From assembly GCA_003024985.2 (NCBI GenBank), contig PXIH01S0004496.1: DNA of 16,575 nt, one strand, 5' to 3'. This document shows, one piece after another, positions 1 through 7,989 of this stretch. This DNA comes from Euperipatoides rowelli (lineage: Eukaryota; Onychophora; Udeonychophora; Euonychophora; Peripatopsidae). Every line of letters begins with the position of its first letter. Position 1 is the stretch's first letter. The position numbers and the translations under genes were made by a program. The notes under the pieces are model-generated. The model was given only the letters and a program-made list of their open reading frames with translations, was not told the DNA's origin and did no database searches.

Positions 1-1071
1 CTGCCTAGATCGGCACTGTCTTCCACCACTTCTTTGAAGCATAGTTTTGGAAAACAAACTAAACAGGAAATGTTAATAAATTAATAAAAATATTGATAAA
101 ATTCTGATTTTAAACACTATGAAATTATATTACCAAATAAAGTGAAATATAAATACACAAAAGTTTTAAAACTGTTTGTAAATTTTTTTTCATAACAATA
201 CCTTAGTTTACTTAAGCAATAATCATAGCACATAAATGAAGTATTGGCATTGGGTATTTGTGGTATCAGTGAGAAAGTATTGGAATGGGTAACATGGGGT
301 CAAGCCCAGGAACTCCAAACTTAAATAACCCCCACACAATTTTTTTAATCCCTTAACTTAAAAAAAAGATCTGTTGTTGCTAATAATGTAATACAGAATC
401 AATATAAAATATCCCAATAATAAAATAACTGAGGACCCCTTAATTTATTAAATCTGTTTGATGTATCTCACACTAGACATTATACAGCAGAATCATTCAC
501 TTCATTTACCAATATGATTTTCTCAATTTGTACTAAAATAATGATTTATTTACCACAAAACATAATTTTGTTTAAACAAAAACTATTAATTTTTATGATA
601 GGAAATATTTTGACATTTGTTGTTTAAATGTGACAAGCAAAAAAATATTTCTGTTTATTAAAAAATAAACTGAAAAAAAAAATTCTGTTTATTAAAAAAA
701 AAAAGTCATTTAGAATAATATTAATCAAAATACATTTATAGCTCCACCCCCTTAGAACAAGTATGTTTTCAATGGCCACTGAGTGAAGCTATATTCCATT
801 GTTTGTCAACTTTAACAACCTCCCATAAAATTGAATTACATTCATTTTCTCATAGCAATATATTCAGGGATTATGAATTCTAAAACTCTTATATGTAGGA
901 AAAGATTTATAAGTAAATTTTCAGATTTTGCCTTAAAATCAAAATTTACATTTAAAAATTATTACAAGTGTTTACAAAGGAGCAATGTAGCGCCTATGGC
1001 GGCTTGGCTTTACTTCTCTCTCAAGTTTTTTTTTTTATTAACATTGTCCACACGTGTGATTTTTACTTTAA
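1..1071. other. AT-rich spacer, no gene recognised
   Basis: I see no gene here. The stretch is AT-rich with many A and T runs and short low-complexity tracts. One small direct repeat is visible: 239-256 and 275-291 both read AAGTATTGG(c/a)AT then GGGTA. Bases 1-60 and 720-820 are slightly richer in G+C but show no open frame or recognisable repeat end. The ORFs that run into 968-1186 are AT-rich chance frames that overlap the start of the LINE remnant. Confidence 0.6.
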
Positions 1072-1608
1072 ACAATTCACAGCAAGGTGCTGGGCATTTA
1101 CATACAAAATAATCTCAAATGGAACAGACAAATGGATGAAATGTTGTCCAAAGCATCTAAGAGACTCTTCATCATTTAAAAAATGAAACGTATCGGTTCT
1201 GACTACTTCACTTTGACTCATTTGTACAAGACATTCGTGAGACCTATTTTGGAATATTGCTGCATAGTATGGGGAGGTGCCATAACGGTCAATCATATCA
1301 ATAGGATTAAGGTGGTGCAAAAGAGGGTGGTCAGAATCATTTTGGGCAGGGATTTCTCTGATTACCCTAAGTCATTGGAAATGCTTAAAATTGACAGCTC
1401 ATCCATCAGAAGACGTCTTTTGTCGATTAGCTTCGCGAAAAAATTATTTGTTCAATTTCCCTCTATCTGTCCACCCACAAATCTGGAAATTACTGGGAAT
1501 AATACCAGAAATGCAGGAAGGTTGCATAAACAGTATGTCAGAACGAGCAGATATAAGTCATCTCTTATACCTTACCTGTACAATTTGCTCAACCAGGCTG
1601 GATCCTAA
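1072..1608 (+). pseudogene. LINE reverse transcriptase C-terminal remnant
   Basis: The frame reads KVLGIYIQNNLKWNRQMDE, then KASKRLF, an in-frame TAA at 1177-1179, then MKRIGSDYF and LYKTFVRPILEYCCIVWGG. These are hallmark segments of the thumb and C-terminal region of CR1/L2/Jockey-group reverse transcriptases: K-LG, LKW, KA-KRL, LY-x-F-x-RP-LEY-x-x-VW. Further on come RRRLL, a basic R-rich part, and SSLIPYLYNLLN just before the stop, which matches the common SxIPxLxxLLN end. The catalytic palm and the endonuclease are absent, so this copy cannot encode an active enzyme. The ATG at 1183 is internal and not a real start. The assignment to a LINE C-terminus is firm; the exact clade is not. Confidence 0.82.
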
Positions 1609-1753
1609 TGCAACACCATGTTGAGCTATTGTGGGTATTGTATTTAGTCTAATATATTTTAGTAAATTAACCCTTATTTTTAAATAAATTTTATCTTTAT
1701 TCTTCTTTGTGTTTTAATATTAGGCTCAAATTTTATCACCAACTTTGAAACAG

Positions 1754-1784
1754 GAACTCACGTCCTCTGGGAGGGCTAGAGTTC
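1754..1784 (+). other. LINE 3' UTR hairpin
   Basis: GAACTC (1754-1759) pairs with GAGTTC (1779-1784). Inside it, CCTC (1764-1767) pairs with GAGG (1771-1774) around a TGG loop. The hairpin sits about 55 bases before the AAATAAATATACC terminal motif. LINE reverse transcriptases of the CR1/L2 type commonly recognise 3' stem-loops of their own RNA, so this is a plausible recognition element. A counterpart with a different stem sequence is found at 4116-4143. Confidence 0.6.
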
Positions 1785-1865
1785 TTGCCAAATTACTGGC
1801 ATGTTATATAATATTTATATCATGTATTTTGTTTGCCAAATAAATATACCTATATAATAATAATG

Positions 1866-2940
1866 TTAGGTAAAATATTAAAGTCATTTAATAAAATCTA
1901 TAAATTTGAGAGCAATATTCCTTTTACCAACAAAAAAAATGTCAAAGTGGGAACTTCTATGTTGTATCTGGTATCAGGTTTGTTTATTAAATAAAAGAAT
2001 ATAATTATATATTGAATTAGCTTAAATAATGAAAAATATTATATAAGTTCAATCTGACCACTTCATGGAAAGAGAGGCAACAAAAAAAAACAGCTATGGG
2101 GCTTTTTTGATTATATAAAAATTTGTGATTTTTTTTAATTCTTTACCCCCACCCATATTGTTATATAATCAAATTTTTAATTCTTACACCCAAAACTTAT
2201 TTAATCAATGAATTGTTATCTGAAATTAAGTTTTATGTATATATTTTTAATTTATATTTATAAAATTTTCACAATTTATAATATTTAAAAATTAATTACT
2301 AATTAAAATTTTACACTATTATTTAAATTTTTAAATATGGGTGCGGTCAATGAATGAATAATCAATAATTTCTCAAGATTGAAATGATTAGCAGCCTTAT
2401 TTTATTTATGCAGTCCTAACCTTACCCTTACCCTGAAACCTAACTCCTATTATTATGCTCCAACCCTATGATAATCAAGAGCTGCAATAATCAGGGGAGA
2501 AACTAAAAATGTGCCAAGTTATTTTTACCTAAAATAGAACTGATGTAAAAAAATATTTTTAAAAATCAAGATGAGAATTTAAAAAATGAGTTTAATTAAA
2601 AGTTTTCAGAATTTAAACTTTTGATAAAATGTGAGTAATCTATTCTTGAATATCTAAGGTGGTGTCAAGATAAAAAAAAAATCTATAAATTTATCTTTAA
2701 TTATCTACACAGAATCTCCTCTCAAAATTGAGAAAGTAAGATCTAAAAATTATGATGGTTTCATTATTATAATCATAACAAAGAAATAAAAAAAATAAAG
2801 AAGGAACATTTGACAAATCAATGATGACTAATGACTAATTTAAATTTCTTAAAATGTTTTTATTGTATCATCTTTAATAGCTGCTTGTGTTTTTTTGTTT
2901 GTACATAGTTTTCTATGTTATATTTTAATTTAATTTTTTA
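1866..2940. other. AT-rich spacer, no gene recognised
   Basis: No coding signal is seen. Two items stand out: an inverted repeat at 2106-2173 and, near 2415-2450, a C-rich stretch with CCTAACCTTACCCTTACCC that looks like a degenerate telomere-type (CCCTAA) array or a repeat relic. The rest consists of A/T tracts. Confidence 0.6.
2106..2173. repeat. 13-bp perfect inverted repeat
   Basis: TTTGATTATATAA at 2106-2118 is the exact reverse complement of 2161-2173, with a 42-bp spacer. The spacer carries TTTTTAATTCTTTACCCCCA (2132-2151), and a near copy (TTTTTAATTCTTACACCCA, about 2174-2192) follows the right arm. The locus therefore combines an inverted and a direct repeat and looks like a small tandem rearrangement. 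AT richness lowers the weight of the palindrome; the C-rich direct repeat is less likely to be chance. Confidence 0.5.
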
Positions 2941-3079
2941 TTTATTTTTTATGTTTTGCTTTTTGAGTTTGTTGTAGCTGCTCACTTGGACAAGTCAGGT
3001 AATGCTGTGTGGACTTTTGGGCAGTGGATTGTGATGAATACATGGTCATTCTGTTTGCCAGAATGAGATTATTCCCACT

Positions 3080-3087
3080 GTCTAGGC
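3080..3087 (+). repeat. hAT target-site duplication, left copy
   Basis: GTCTAGGC directly precedes the terminal CAG of the hAT-like element and is identical to the copy at 3518-3525. Confidence 0.85.
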
Positions 3088-3517
3088 CAGGGGTTACCAA
3101 CCTTTTTTGTACCCTAGAGCACATCTTAATTACCGGTAGGGGGCGGGCACCATCTATATTTCACGTAATGATGAAAATATATGCGAAGATGTAAAAAATG
3201 TGATAGAATCTGGATTGTATCGCCTGTATTTAGACAATTCTCTAACTATCCCCACCACTACTCAATTCGACCATCTTTGTGCATTGCACTCATGTTATTC
3301 ATGTTAACTTAGCATAAAAGATGGGTTTAAAGAGGACAATTTACAAGAAAACAACTGCATAAATTGATTGTCTAACCACTTACAATATAAATCAATGTAA
3401 TCCGGACGCCGCCAAGTTAAATTGGACAAACTTTCTATTTGTGGTTGAACAGTGACAGGCACACTCATTGGTCAACGGGTGTCATGGTACCCATGGGCAT
3501 AGCGTTAAGAACCTCTG
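3088..3517. mobile_element. Non-autonomous hAT-like transposon (MITE)
   Basis: The element starts CAGGGGTTACCAACCTTTTT and ends in AAGAACCTCTG. The two termini are imperfect inverted repeats: CAGGGGTTACCAAC against CAGAGGTTCTTAAC, 10 of 14 identical. It is flanked by an exact 8-bp duplication, GTCTAGGC at 3080-3087 and 3518-3525. An 8-bp target duplication and CAG..GGTT..CAACC termini are characteristic of the hAT superfamily. At 430 bp with no transposase frame it is a deletion derivative mobilised in trans. The insertion separates flanks 2940-3087 and 3518 onward that probably belonged to one older sequence. Confidence 0.85.
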
Positions 3518-3525
3518 GTCTAGGC
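3518..3525 (+). repeat. hAT target-site duplication, right copy
   Basis: GTCTAGGC directly follows the terminal CTG of the hAT-like element and is identical to the copy at 3080-3087. Confidence 0.85.
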
Positions 3526-4225
3526 CTATGGGGTGTATACTCATTGATTCTGGTCTCCTGTCTAGTGGATGTTGTATGGACAAATTACATTTTTTATTTA
3601 TTTAATCCTTATTTACTAAAGTTTTTCTACTTTTAATGGATTTTCTTGGATTTCATTGAACATTTTGGAACAGTTTATACTATGTTTATAACGTTGAAAT
3701 GTTGCATGGCCTTCTATTGACTCATTATGTTAATGACATTAGAATTTAATTATTTTTGATAGTTTGTTGTAGTGAATTTGTCGGTAGCTGTGCAATGTTA
3801 AATGTTTGCCTTAACTACAGTACCTATAATGTATATTATAGGCATTATATCTTAACTGATTGATGTATGTGTGGTATTGTCTTTGTAACTCCTGGATTTT
3901 TGCTATTTCTTTAACATGGGACTTATGAACTTAGAAACTGTGGTTGATCGATGGAATTATTTTCCTTTCTATTCTTCTTTATTTCATTTCTTTTATGTAT
4001 ATTCTTCTTTATTTCATTGTCATGGAAGTTAATATGTTCTTGAGAACTAAATTTTCCCCTTACAATTTTATTCAGTCTTTATTGTTTAACTAATCAATCA
4101 TTTTTATGTAATATAGGGCCACATCCTTTTGAGAGCTAGGTCCTTTACTTAATTTATTTGTACAAATTTTGTTATTTCAAATAAATAAAACCATATAATA
4201 ATAAAAAATAACCCTATAATAATAA
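3526..4225 (+). mobile_element. 3' UTR/tail of a second CR1/L2-like LINE
   Basis: The last 110 bases match the tail of the LINE at 1072-1865 in layout. A hairpin (4116-4143) is followed by an AT-rich spacer, then TTTCAAATAAATAAAACC (about 4175-4192), then ATATAATAATAA. The last unit is repeated once more (ACCCTATAATAATAAAA, to 4225). The upstream T-rich sequence 3526-4115 has no recognisable RT protein and is most simply the 3' UTR of the same element; its true 5' limit is unknown and may lie before the hAT insertion. The 19-bp direct repeat TATTCTTCTTTATTTCATT occurs at 3970-3988 and 4000-4018. The tail assignment is good; the extent is uncertain. Confidence 0.55.
4116..4143 (+). other. LINE 3' UTR hairpin, second copy
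   Basis: GGGCC (4116-4120) pairs with GGTCC (4139-4143), including one G-U pair, around ACATCCTTTTGAGAGCTA. The loop sequence resembles the equivalent part of the first LINE (ACGTCCTCTGGGAGGGCTA), while the closing stem differs on both sides. Confidence 0.55.
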
Positions 4226-4657
4226 AACTGGGATATCATCAAAGTTGAATTTAATTTATTATTTTAGATTTTTTAGCTAGGCCTATATAAAAATTCAATT
4301 AAATTAATTTTTATACATATGGCAAAAAAAATTTTTTCTTATATTTCCAAATAGGTCTATGTAGAAATATTTTTATTATTATGCGTATATTTATATCTTA
4401 TTGAATTTATGAAATTGATTAAATAATGAAAGTTAAAATAATTGTAATGATATCTTTTTTTAAAAATAGTTTATCTATCTATCAATATTGCACAAGGGAA
4501 AACTTTAAAATTCATGGATGATTTTTTAAATGAATTAAAAATTTATTTAATTTATACATAATTTTATTGTTTGTTTTGTTTAGACATAATTATTAGCTTT
4601 AAATCAATTAGTTGTTTGCAAAGCATAAATCAATTAATAGTCTAGTGATGTTATAAA

Positions 4658-4790
4658 TCATTCATAAAAACAATTACCAATAACATAAAATTAGATTAAT
4701 TTAAAATTAAAATATTATTCAATAATATACTAAAATTAAAATTAATCTAAACAATTCATTTTAAAATTTCTTCATTCATAAAAATAATTT
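4658..4790. repeat. AT-rich palindrome flanked by direct repeats
   Basis: 4691-4750 is an imperfect 60-bp palindrome beginning TTAGATTAATTT and ending AAATTAATCTAA, centred on ATTATTCAATAAT. It is bracketed by a 19-bp direct repeat, TCATTCATAAAAAcAATTA (4658-4676) and TCATTCATAAAAAtAATTT (4772-4790), 17 of 19 identical. Palindrome plus flanking direct repeats suggests a tiny fold-back element or a replication-slippage product. Base composition near 15% G+C makes chance palindromes more likely. Confidence 0.45.
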
Positions 4791-4883
4791 ATATCTTCAG
4801 AATAAAAAATAAATATGTGAATATTTAACTTAACTGCCTTTCTATTGCCAATACATTTATTCCATCATCTGATATATTCTTTT

Positions 4884-5215
4884 TTTTTTAATTTTTTTTT
4901 CCTCTTAATAAAAACTTTATTCAAATAGACAAAATATATACATTTAAAAGCATGTGCAGATGCTCTAGGCCCTTTATACACACTTAGAAGTTGCTAACAA
5001 AATAATCATCCTGCCCTGGCCATCAAGATCAAGTCTAACGGAACAAAAGAGCCACTAATACCCTATAGCAGTTAATGATATCAACTATGATCTGATAAAT
5101 ATGTCCTTCATTTGACTTGACCATCTTATCATCATCATCATTTGAACCAAAACATGTTGCATCAGCTCTTTCACCTTTACCACAATTCTGTCTAATTGAT
5201 TTGAGGTATTTCCAT
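4884..5215 (-). mobile_element. Short poly(A) retrocopy with 12-bp TSD
   Basis: Read on the minus strand, this 332-bp insertion starts at 5215 and ends in GAGG followed by an A9-TT-A9 tail. An AATAAAG polyadenylation signal (complement of 4915-4921) lies 14 bases before the tail. The exact duplication ATATATTCTTTT flanks it at 4872-4883 and 5216-5227. On the minus strand the duplication begins AAAAGAATATAT, which fits an L1-type endonuclease nick. It is therefore a poly(A)-primed retroposition product, either a 5'-truncated LINE or a processed host transcript. A subterminal motif ACAAAATATATACATTTAAA (4929-4948) is nearly repeated at 8992-9013 near the tail of the large LINE, which favours a LINE-related origin. 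Confidence 0.7.
5035..5214 (-). pseudogene. Unidentified 59-codon frame in the retrocopy
   Basis: One minus-strand frame is open from the 5' junction (TGG at 5212-5214) to a TAG at 5035-5037, 59 codons. It begins WKYLKSIRQNCGKGERADAT, has an acidic DDDDK patch around residues 26-30, and ends NCYRVLVALLFR. I do not recognise it. The opening WKYLKS resembles the FWxYxKS segment found before the RT domain of some LINE ORF2 proteins, but the rest does not continue as expected. It could be the truncated C-terminus of the parent mRNA or a chance frame. About 110 bases of 3' UTR separate it from the AATAAA signal. Confidence 0.3.
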
Positions 5216-5227
5216 ATATATTCTTTT

Positions 5228-5377
5228 CATTGAATTTATTATTATACTGTTGTCAGAGGCGGCAATGAAGTTATATGGTTGCCAGAGCTGGCATGATTAA
5301 ATGTGCCCATGTTAGCCATATATTTGTACCATATACTGTATAAGCAAAGTAATACCAAAACTTAATTTTAAAAAAAA
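5228..5377. other. Spacer between retrocopy and SINE
   Basis: This is AT-rich sequence with a small direct repeat, TTGTCAGAGGCGGCA (near 5250-5265) followed by TTGCCAGAGCTGGCA (near 5279-5293). No gene is seen. Confidence 0.4.
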
Positions 5378-5392
5378 GTGATATTTATTCTT
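5378..5392 (+). repeat. SINE A target-site duplication, left copy
   Basis: GTGATATTTATTCTT immediately precedes the T-run of the SINE and matches 5755-5769 at 14 of 15 positions. Confidence 0.75.
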
Positions 5393-5754
5393 TTTTTTTT
5401 AAAAAAATAAGTTTCCCCCCTAACAAGGGAAACAACATAACTTTATTTACATTATATACATATTTTTACTTGGATGCATAATCGACCCTTGACCTTAAGT
5501 CTTTTATTATCTGAAAATGTCAAGAATTGTTCTTATTAGGTGTCTAATTCCCAGCTCCAGTCAACCATTTTAAGACCCGGGATTCAATAGGCGTAATTCT
5601 AAAGTGTGTTGAAAAAAAACACACCCTTGTACCCGGGTTCAGAAAACCCCTGGAGTGGTACTGGCACCCCCAGGGATAGAACATGTCCCCAGGACTACAT
5701 GTCTGAGCACACAGCAGTCCAGATCATTATCCATTGGACCACTGTGCCTCAAAG
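5393..5754 (-). mobile_element. tRNA-derived SINE A
   Basis: Read on the minus strand, the head (5748 to 5663) is tRNA-like. A GGCAC/GTGCC acceptor-like pairing (complements of 5744-5748 and 5663-5667) encloses an A box TGGTCCAATGG (complement of 5731-5741, a full match to TRGYNNANNNG) and a degraded B box TGTTCTATCCC (complement of 5673-5683). The body contains a perfect GTGTGTT/AACACAC hairpin (5604-5624). The 3' end has the hairpin GTTTCCC/GGGAAAC (5411-5433) and then an A-rich tail. The flanks carry a 15-bp duplication, GTGATATTTATTCTT (5378-5392) and GTGGTATTTATTCTT (5755-5769), 14 of 15 identical. Transcription would start from the internal Pol III promoter. The open frame at 5606-5824 on the other strand is spurious. 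Confidence 0.85.
5731..5741 (-). promoter_or_regulatory. Pol III A box of SINE A
   Basis: The minus strand reads TGGTCCAATGG, matching the tRNA A-box consensus TRGYNNANNNG at every defined position. The paired B box (complement of 5673-5683) is weaker. Confidence 0.6.
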
Positions 5755-5769
5755 GTGGTATTTATTCTT
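5755..5769 (+). repeat. SINE A target-site duplication, right copy
   Basis: GTGGTATTTATTCTT follows the tRNA-like head of the SINE and matches 5378-5392 at 14 of 15 positions. Confidence 0.75.
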
Positions 5770-6722
5770 CATTTTAAATTCATTCAAGATACATACTTTG
5801 TTAAGTCTAATTTATTGGAGTTGATTGAAGTTTAGATGATTGGTAGTAGAATCTTGGAAATATTTTAAGGCTGCACATTTAAAAAGTAAAGTCCAGAATC
5901 AAAAAAGTCTCTGTTAATCTCATGACAGAAAAACAGTACTGAAGGAAGGCATTGGATCAGGCCATCAGGAAATGGCACTGCCAGTTGAGATATCAGGTTA
6001 GAGTGAGCATAAATCAAATAAGTCTCACCATCGTTAGAACTTTGGTGTTAGTAAAAAGTTTTTTTTTGTCTTAAGTTAATTTTATCTTGCAAGAAAATCA
6101 ACCAAGTTGATAGTAACATTGGTTACTATCTCTCATTCTGATATTATTGATAGCTCTGTGTTTGCAAGAATGAATTTTCAACTAAGTTTATGGTCTGATT
6201 TTGGAAATTTTTATACTTAATCATTTTAAAAGGTTTAACAAAAAGGTTTAAATATTAATATGGTATATAGTTTGATGACATCATTTTAAAGTAATTTAAA
6301 ACTTTAAGTCCCAATCAAAAACATTCATGAGTTAATTTCCAATAACTAATAATTGATTCAATCAAAATGAAACTAAAATAAATCAAGTGAGACTGACAAT
6401 GAAAGGTTTCAGACATAGACTTTTGAACATGCCAGTGTTATGTACTTTCTAAGCTGGAACTGTTAATCATTTCATTTATATTTTGAATATATGTTTTTCT
6501 AAAAAAAATGGCTATTTTGAGATTTTAAATAATTTAGCTTTGATTTATAAGAAAATAAAAAAATAATACAAATTACTAAAAAAATGCTATTTAAAACTAT
6601 TAAATATCAAGTTGTCATAGTCACAATATAATATTAATAAAAAATATAGTTGGCATAAGATCTAAATACATACAAAATGTTTAAAGTAAAACATGAAAAC
6701 CAAAATATACTACATATGCCAA
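5770..6722. other. AT-rich spacer, no gene recognised
   Basis: No coding frame or known repeat end is seen. The only clear structure is a perfect 9-bp hairpin, GATAGTAAC (6109-6117), loop ATTG, GTTACTATC (6122-6130). Confidence 0.55.
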
Positions 6723-6956
6723 GGGGGATTAGCTCAGTGTGTTGGCTGAGCTGCTATGTATTCTTGGTATAAGCTAAGCTGGCGACATGGGTTCGCCACT
6801 TGAGCTGTTCAGCCTCTTTTTCAACTTGTCTTTTTTCTAAAAGATAGGAAGAAAAGAGGTGTTATCAATCTAGAGTTTAAATTAGAAAATTAAGGTATTA
6901 AATGAGTAAAAATAGAGATTATCTGTTAAGGACGGGCAACTTCATTTTTTAAAATA
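6723..6956 (+). mobile_element. tRNA-derived SINE C or tRNA pseudogene
   Basis: The + strand reads GGGGGATTAGCTCAGTGTG, with an A box at 6730-6740 (TAGCTCAGTG, as in many tRNAs). A B box GGGTTCGCCAC follows at 6789-6799. The B box now lies in a GGCGA/TCGCC hairpin (6781-6796), and no 3' acceptor strand pairs with the 5' GGGGG, so it is not a working tRNA gene. About 150 bp of unrelated body follows, becoming A-rich near 6940-6956 before a (TA)n run. The end is inferred from that A-rich tract. No clear target duplication was found. Confidence 0.6.
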
Positions 6957-7144
6957 AAAAAATATATATATACTATATACACAAATGTTAATGAAAACAT
7001 ATGAGATGTTTATATATACCCAATTTATAATTAAAAGGTATATTAAATTTAGCATAAAACTTCCTTCAACTATTTTCCATTTCAAATATATTACTAGTAG
7101 AGAATACAAAAATAGTTGAACCTCTATTTCTTTAATGAGCAGAA

Positions 7145-7495
7145 TTTTTTTTTTTTAATATGTTTCACCCCGGGTGGGTGAAACATGACAATTGATTTAC
7201 ATATGTATAAATCATAATTTTACAAACTTCATTTCTTCCACCTTACACTGTTGCATTTCTTTATCCAAATTGTATGTTCATGTTCAAGTTTCAAAGTGTA
7301 ACCATAAATTCAATTCTGTGAATAATGCATTGGTTTCTGTAAATATACAAATAGAAAACCATCTCCTGTGAGTAGTAGTGAGGAAAGAAAATTTCTTACT
7401 TTCCACACCCAGGGCTGCACGGGAATTGAACCTTCGACCCCTTTATATGAACTAACTCTGGCAGCAGCCAAGACCGCTGGAACACCATAGTTTTA
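7145..7495 (-). mobile_element. tRNA-derived SINE B
   Basis: On the minus strand the head carries an A-box-like TGGTGTTCCAGCGG (complement of 7474-7487) and a strong B box GGTTCAATTCC (complement of 7422-7432, an exact fit to GGTTCRANNCC). The element ends in an 11-bp perfect hairpin, ATGTTTCACCC (7160-7170), loop CGGGT, GGGTGAAACAT (7176-7186), followed by a 12-base A tail (T-run 7145-7156). Layout and 3' tail match SINE A, but the tRNA head is different. Flanks give only a weak possible duplication around CTGC, so the 5' limit is approximate. The minus-strand frame at 7396-7587 overlaps this head and is not a gene. Confidence 0.75.
7160..7186 (-). other. SINE B 3'-terminal hairpin
   Basis: An 11-bp perfect stem with a 5-base loop lies directly before the A tail. 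SINE A has the related hairpin at 5411-5433 in the same position. The shared tail also includes an ATGTAAAT-type sequence on the body side of the hairpin. Confidence 0.7.
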
Positions 7496-7989
7496 TCTAT
7501 TGCAGTAATAATAAGTAACTCCATAATTGGTTTAATCAATTGTTTAAACCTAGAAATTAACAAATTCTGTGGATGGCTTTGTATCAAAAAAATAATTAAA
7601 CTTATTGGAAATAAAGTTTAAAATTTCTTATCTTCAAGAAAAGAAAAAAAACAAAGGATACCTATTTAATACTATAATTAAGTAAAAAAAAACTCCAATT
7701 CAAACGTTTGTCAAAAGAATAGGCAATCTAAATTTTATATCTTCAGCAAAAATGTTGATCCAATCATCATTATTAAGAATATTGATATTTCCAGTAAAAA
7801 TATGGGTCATATTCGGTTACTGCCCATCAATATGGCTGACGGTAGTAAGTTGAAATAATCTAGATCAACACTCTCAGCAAAAGATTATTTCACCTCTAGA
7901 TTATCCTAAGGTTCAGGTTTATGGTAAGGTTATGACTGTAAAGAAAATATACTAAAATCGACGAGAAAAAATACTGATTCCACACACTA
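7496..7989. other. AT-rich spacer with nested hairpins
   Basis: No gene is recognised. A short region of more balanced composition (7800-7935) contains two overlapping inverted repeats, listed separately at 7851-7904, and a CCTAAGGTTCAGGTTTATGG stretch that may be a repeat relic. Confidence 0.5.
7851..7904. repeat. Two mutually exclusive hairpins
   Basis: TGAAATAATCT (7851-7861) pairs perfectly with AGATTATTTCA (7882-7892). The overlapping ATAATCTAGA (7855-7864) pairs perfectly with TCTAGATTAT (7895-7904). Both hairpins use the same left arm, so only one can form at a time. This may be a decayed fold-back repeat. Confidence 0.55.

Larger units (their letters stand above)
1072..1865 (+). mobile_element. 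5'-truncated CR1/L2/Jockey-like LINE, 3' end
   Basis: This is the 3' end of a non-LTR retrotransposon. It begins inside the thumb region downstream of the RT catalytic motifs (frame at 1072 reading TIHSKVLGIYIQNNLKW) and runs through the C-terminal RT region to a stop at 1606-1608. A 3' UTR of about 140 bp follows, then a two-part hairpin (1754-1784) and a terminal AAATAAATATACC plus ATAATAATAA repeat near 1838-1865. A tail of short repeats rather than poly(A) is typical of CR1/L2-type LINEs. The 5' boundary is set by loss of recognisable protein. No target duplication is visible. Confidence 0.75.

Noticed and set aside
720-835. TATAGCT...AGCTATA inverted repeat as a transposon
   Set aside because: Only 7 bp of pairing in AT-rich DNA and no target duplication; chance is sufficient.
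831-1186. Two + strand ORFs before the LINE
   Set aside because: AT-rich chance frames; the second overlaps the LINE remnant in a different frame, and neither shows motifs.
1063-1320. Minus-strand 85-codon frame
   Set aside because: It is antisense to the LINE reverse transcriptase remnant, whose frame matches known RT segments.
3439-3636. 65-codon + frame
   Set aside because: It crosses the 3' boundary of the hAT element into T-rich flank, so it is a chance composite.
5606-5824. 72-codon + frame
   Set aside because: It falls on the antisense strand of the tRNA-derived head of SINE A and crosses its target duplication.
6723-6800. Functional tRNA gene
   Set aside because: No acceptor stem, no proper T arm and an altered spacing; promoter boxes alone indicate a SINE head or pseudogene.
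7396-7587. 63-codon minus frame
   Set aside because: It overlaps the tRNA-like head of SINE B and the flanking DNA.
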